Of a stretch of DNA of 64,000 nucleotides, positions 60,226-64,000 are shown in pieces. This DNA is from Micromussa lordhowensis (Eukaryota; Cnidaria; Anthozoa; Scleractinia; Lobophylliidae): NCBI GenBank assembly GCA_964020085.1, contig CAXHUQ010001507.1, positions 124,001 through 188,000 on the forward strand, given 5' to 3'. The position numbers and the translations under genes were made by a program. The notes below the pieces were generated by a model. It saw only the letters and a program-made list of their open reading frames with translations, ran no database searches and was not told the DNA's origin. Within the stretch, counting starts at the first letter, position 1. Every line of letters starts with the position of its first letter.

Positions 60226-62094
60226 TGTTTTGCTAGGTTGGCACTTCAAGGAAATGCTAGTTAGGACATGATGGCATTGGCGCCAGGGTGTTTTTTCTGG
60301 CCTTCTTTTTGCAGTAGTTTACCCTGGTCCCAACTTTGCAGAATTTCAGAAAACGCGCGCTGGGGGTCCCCTTGGCAAATTTGACATAGCTCGGCTTCAC
60401 GGGCACTTTAAGAGGCGCGGTTTGCAGCAAAATGTTCTGCTAGGTTTACACTTTAAGGAAATTTTAGTTAGGACATGATGGCTTTGGCGCCAGGGTGTTT
60501 TTTCAGGCCTTCTTTTTGCAGTAGTTTCCCCTGGTCCCAACTTTGCAGAATTTCAGAACACACGCGCTGGGGGTCCCCTTGGCAAATTTGACATAGCTCG
60601 GCTTCACGGGCACTTTAAGAGGCGCAGTTTGCAGCAAAATGTTCTGCTAGGTTAGCACTTCAAGGAAATTGTAGTTAGGACATAATGGCATTGGCGCCAG
60701 GGTATTTTTTCTGGCCTTCTTTTTGCAGTAGTTTCCCCTGGTCCCAACTTTGAAGAATTTCAGAAAACGCGCGCTGGGGGTCCCCTTGGCAAATTTGACA
60801 TAGCTCGGCTTCACGGGCACTTTAAGATGCGCGATTTGCAGCAAAATGTTCTGTTAGGTTGGCACTTAAAGGAAATTCTAGTTAGGACATGATGGCATTG
60901 GCGCCAGTGTGTTTTTTCTGGCCTTCTTTTTGCAGTAGTGTCCCCTGGTCCCAACTTTGCAGAATTTCAGAAAAGGCGCGCTGGGGGTCCCCTTGGCAAA
61001 TTTGACATAGCTCGGCTTCACGGGCACTTTAAGAGGCGCGGTTTGCAGCAAAATGTTCTGCTAGGTTGGCACTTTAACAAAATTTTAGTTAGGACATGAT
61101 GGCATTGGCCCCAGGGTGTTTTTTCTGGCCTTCTTTTTGCAGTAGTTTCCCCTGGTCCCAACTCTGCAGAATTTCAGAAAGCGCGCGCTGGGGGTCCCCT
61201 TGGCAAATTTGATATAGCTCGGCTTCACGGGCACTTTAAGAGGCGCGGTTTGCAGCAAAATGTTGTGCTAGATTGGCACTTCAAGGAAATCCTAGTTAGG
61301 ACATGTTGGCATTGGCGCCAGGGTGTCTCTTCTGCCCTTCTTTTTGCAGTAGTTTCCCCTGGTCCCAACTTTCCAGAATTTCAGAAAACGCGCGCTGGGG
61401 GTCCCCTTGGCAAATTTGACATAGCTCGGCTTCACGGGCACTTTAAGAGGCGCGGTTTGCAGCAAAATGTTCTGCTAGGTTGGCACTTCAAGGAAATCGT
61501 AGTTAGGACATGATGGCATTGGCGGCAGGGTGTTTTTTCTGGCCTTCTTTTTGCAGTAGTTTCCCCTGGTCCCAACTTTGCAGAATTTCAGAAAACGCGC
61601 GCTGGGGGTCCACTTGGCAAATTTGACATAGCTCGGCTTCACGGGCACTTTAAGAGGCGCGGTTTGCAGCAAAATGTTCTGCTAGGTAGGCTCTTCAAGG
61701 AAATTTTAGTTAGGACATGATAGCATTGGCGCCAGGGTGTTTTTTCTGGCCTTCTTTTTTGCAGTAGTTTCCCCTGGTCCCAACTTTGCAGAATTTCAGA
61801 AAACGCGCGCTGGGGGTTACCTTGGCAAATTTGACATAGCTCGGCTTCACGGGCACTTTAAGAGGCGCGGTTTGCAGCAAAATGTTCTGTTAGGTTGGCA
61901 CTTCAAAGAAATTCTAGTTAGGACATGATGGCATTGGCGCCAGTGTGTTTTTCTGGCCTTCTTTTTGCAGTAGTTTCCCCTTGTCCCAACTTTGGAGAAT
62001 TTTAGAAAACGCGCGCTGGGGGTCCCCTTGGCAAATTTGACATAGCTCGGCTTCACGGGCACTTTAAGAGGCGCGGTTTGCAGCAAAATGTTCT
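60226..62094. repeat. Satellite monomers between the two 2-kb block copies
   Basis: About nine monomers with mostly private substitutions. It includes a late GGCCCCAGGG monomer near 61107 and a monomer with GGGTGTCTCTTCTGCC near 61321. In one place (61847-62293) the usual minus-strand TAG is lost, so a minus frame runs through two monomers. No unique sequence. Confidence 0.85.
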
Positions 62095-63731
62095 GCCAGG
62101 TTGGCACTTGAACAAAATTGTAGTTACGACATGATGGCATTGGCGCCAGGGTGTTTCTTCTGGCCTTCTTTTTGCAGTAGTTTCCCCTGGTCCCAACTTT
62201 GCAGAATTTCAGAAAACGCGCGCTGGGGGTCCCCTTGGCAAATTTGACATAGCTCGGCTTCACGGGCACTTTAAGAGGCGCGGTTTGCAGCAAAATGTTC
62301 TGCTAGATTGGCACTTCAAGGAAATGCAAGTTAGGACATGATAGCATTGGCGCCAGGGTTTTTTTTTCTGGCCTTCTTTTTGCAGTAGTTTCCCCTGGTC
62401 CCAACTTTGCAGAATTTCAGAAAACGCGCGCTGGGGGTCCCCTTGGAAAATTTGACATAGCTCGGCTTCACGGGCACTTTAAGAGGCGCGGTTTGCAGCA
62501 AAATGTTGTGCTAGGTTGGCACTTTAAAAAAATTTTAGTTAGGACATGATGGCATTGGCGCCAGGGTGTTTTTTTTGGCCTTCTTTTTGCAGTAGTTTCC
62601 CCTGGTCCCAACTTTGCAGAATTTCAGAAAACGCGCGCTGGAGGTCCCCTTGGCAAATTTGACATAGCTCGGCTTCACGGGCACTTTAAGAGGCGCGGTT
62701 TGTAGCAAAATGTTCTGCTAGGTTGGCACTTTAAGGAAATCGTAGTTACGACATGATGGCATTGGCGCCAGGGTGATTTTTCTGGCCTTCTTTTTGCAGT
62801 AGTTTCCCCTGGTCCCAACTTTGCAGAATTTCAGAAAACGCGCGCTGGGGGTCCCCTTGGCAAATTTGACATAGCTCGGCTTCACGGGCACTTTAAGAGG
62901 CGCGGTTTGCAGCAAAATGTTCTGCTAGGTTGGCACTTTAAGGAAATTTTAGTTAGGACATGATGGCATTGGCGCCAGGGTGCTTTTTCTGGCCTTCTTT
63001 TTGCAGTAGTTTCCCCCTGTCCCGACTTTGCAGAATTTCAGAAAACGCGCGCTGGTATTTGACATAGCTCGGCTTCACGGGCACTTTAAGAGGCGCGGCT
63101 TCCAGCAAAATGTTCTGCTAGGTTGGCACTTTAAGGAAATCTTAGTTAGGAGATGATGGCATTGGCGTCAGGGTGTTTTTTCTGGCCTTCCTTTTGCAGT
63201 AGTTTCCCCTGGTCCCAACTTTGCAGAATTTCAGAAAACGCGCGCTGGGTGTCCCCTTGGCAAATTTGACATAGCTCGGTTTCACGGGCACTTTAAGAGG
63301 CGCGGTTTGCAGCAAAATGTTCTGCTAGGTTGGCACTTTAAGGAAATGTTAGTTAGGACATGATGGCATTGGCGCCAGGGTGTTTTTTTTGGCCTTCTTT
63401 CTGCAGTAGTTTCCCCTGGTCCCAACTTTGCAGAATTTCAGAAAACGCGCGCTAGGGTCCCCTTGTCAAATTTGACATAGCTCGGCTTCACGGGCACTTT
63501 AAATGGCGCGGTTTCAAGCAAAATGTTGTGCTAGGTTGGCACTTCAAAGAAATTATAGTTAGGACATGATGGCATTGGCGCCAGCGTGTTTTTTCTTGCC
63601 TTCTTTTTGCAGTAGTTTCCCCTGGTCCCAACTTTGCAGAATTTCAGAAAACGCGCTTTGGGGGTCCCCTTGGCAAATTTGACATAGCTCGGCTTCACGG
63701 GCACTTTAAGAGGCGCGGTTTGCAGCAACAT
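62095..63731. repeat. Block copy B, partner of 58190-60225
   Basis: The order of marked monomers repeats that of block A with a single 14-bp-deleted monomer (junction 63056) instead of two. Small differences, such as GGCTTCCAGC against GCGCGTTCCAGC and GGGTGTCC against GGGGGTCC, show that the copies have begun to diverge. The simplest order of events is block duplication over about 19 monomers and then a dimer duplication in copy A; loss of a dimer from copy B is equally compatible. Confidence 0.85.
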
Positions 63732-64000
63732 GTTCTGCTAGGTTGGTACTTCAACGAAATTCTAGTTAGAACATGATGGCATTGGCGCCAGGGTGTTTTT
63801 TCTGGCCTTTTTTTTTGCGGTAGTTTCCCCTGGTCCCAACTTTGCAGAATTTCAGAAAACGCGCGCTGGGGGTCCCCTTGGCAAATTTGACATAGCTCGG
63901 CTTCACGGGCACTTTAAGAGCCGCGGTTTGCAGCAAAATGTTCTGCTAGGTTGGCACTTCAACGAAATTCTGGTTAGAACATGATGGCATTGGCGCCAGG
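63732..64000. repeat. Right-edge satellite monomers, array continues beyond the window
   Basis: One full monomer and a partial one, cut at GGCATTGGCGCCAGG by the window end. Both carry AACGAAATTCT with GGTTAGAAC or AGTTAGAAC, suggesting another local dimer copy that continues outside. Confidence 0.8.

Larger units (their letters stand above)
1..64000. repeat. 207-bp satellite DNA array, about 310 head-to-tail monomers
   Basis: Every part of the window aligns to one 207-bp unit, and landmarks such as TTTGCAGAATTTCAG and CATAGCTCGGCTTCACGG recur every 207 bp. All copies have the same orientation. Between equivalent landmarks at 368 and 63731 there are 63,363 bp. This equals 306 full monomers plus one 65-bp truncated monomer, less 44 bp, and three 14-bp deletions account for 42 of those. 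Monomer length is therefore almost fixed. Neither array edge is inside the window. No interruption by a transposon or unique DNA was seen. Long homogeneous arrays of this kind are typical of eukaryotic heterochromatin; which chromosomal site this is cannot be read from the sequence. I do not recognise the family. Confidence 0.98.

Noticed and set aside
171..63731. About 65-residue minus-strand open frames (starting LQTAPLKVPVKP) in most monomers, read as genes
   Set aside because: They repeat with the 207-bp period, begin at TTG rather than ATG, coexist with open frames on the other strand and in a second minus frame, and are broken by indels in T and G runs. They are the satellite monomer translated, not genes.
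1..64000. CRISPR array
   Set aside because: The unit is 207 bp with continuous similarity throughout; there are no short repeats separated by unique spacers.
1..64000. Transposon or retroelement insertion in the array
   Set aside because: No stretch departs from the 207-bp unit for more than a few bases, and no terminal inverted repeats, target duplications or element-coding sequence were found.

Overview
The whole 64 kb window is one uninterrupted, head-to-tail satellite DNA array. The repeat unit is 207 bp and about 49% G+C (101 of 207 in my hand consensus). About 310 copies are present, counting partial copies at both edges. All lie in the same orientation, and the array runs off both ends of the window. 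I found no gene, RNA gene, transposon, CRISPR array, telomeric repeat or unique sequence. The many short open frames, on both strands, are the same monomer read over and over.

A tandem array this long points to eukaryotic heterochromatin, such as a centromeric, pericentromeric, subtelomeric or B/sex-chromosome block. I do not recognise the monomer, cannot name the species, and cannot tell these locations apart from the sequence alone. I saw no CENP-B box in the consensus.

The monomer numbering used here starts at TTGGCAC and ends at GCTAGG; a near-consensus copy is 48454-48660. Its landmarks are a variable segment at about positions 1-50, with an extreme dinucleotide at 19-20. These are followed by a TGGCGCCA palindrome (41-48), a T tract (54-59), a pyrimidine-rich tract ending in TTTGCAG (71-77), a GCGCGC core (118-123), GGGGTCCCC (126-134) and CAAATTTG (139-146). 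The word GGCACTTTAAG occurs twice (3-13 and 165-175).

The interest lies in the higher-order layout. Shared rare variants show many local block duplications of 2 to 9 monomers, most often 7 monomers (about 1,449 bp). From left to right: a GCCCCA-variant domain (1-7.2 kb) containing a nearly perfect 7-mer duplication (3988-6932); a 65-bp truncated monomer (9075-9139); an irregular 3/6/7-mer domain (9.1-17.4 kb); a diverged stretch (17.4-22 kb); an 8-mer nested in a 19-mer (22-31 kb); 7- and 8-mer copies (31-35 kb); a second nearly perfect 7-mer duplication (35263-38232); a 4/9/16-mer domain (38-46 kb); near-consensus monomers (46-52 kb); 6/7-mer copies (52-57 kb); a dimer duplication (57.6-58.4 kb); and a 2-kb block copied 3.9 kb downstream that carries a 14-bp deletion as a tracer (58.2-63.7 kb).

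The pattern fits repeated unequal exchange and gene conversion in a tandem array. No genes act together here. Comparisons were made by eye on landmark variants, so block edges are approximate unless a base-level boundary is given.
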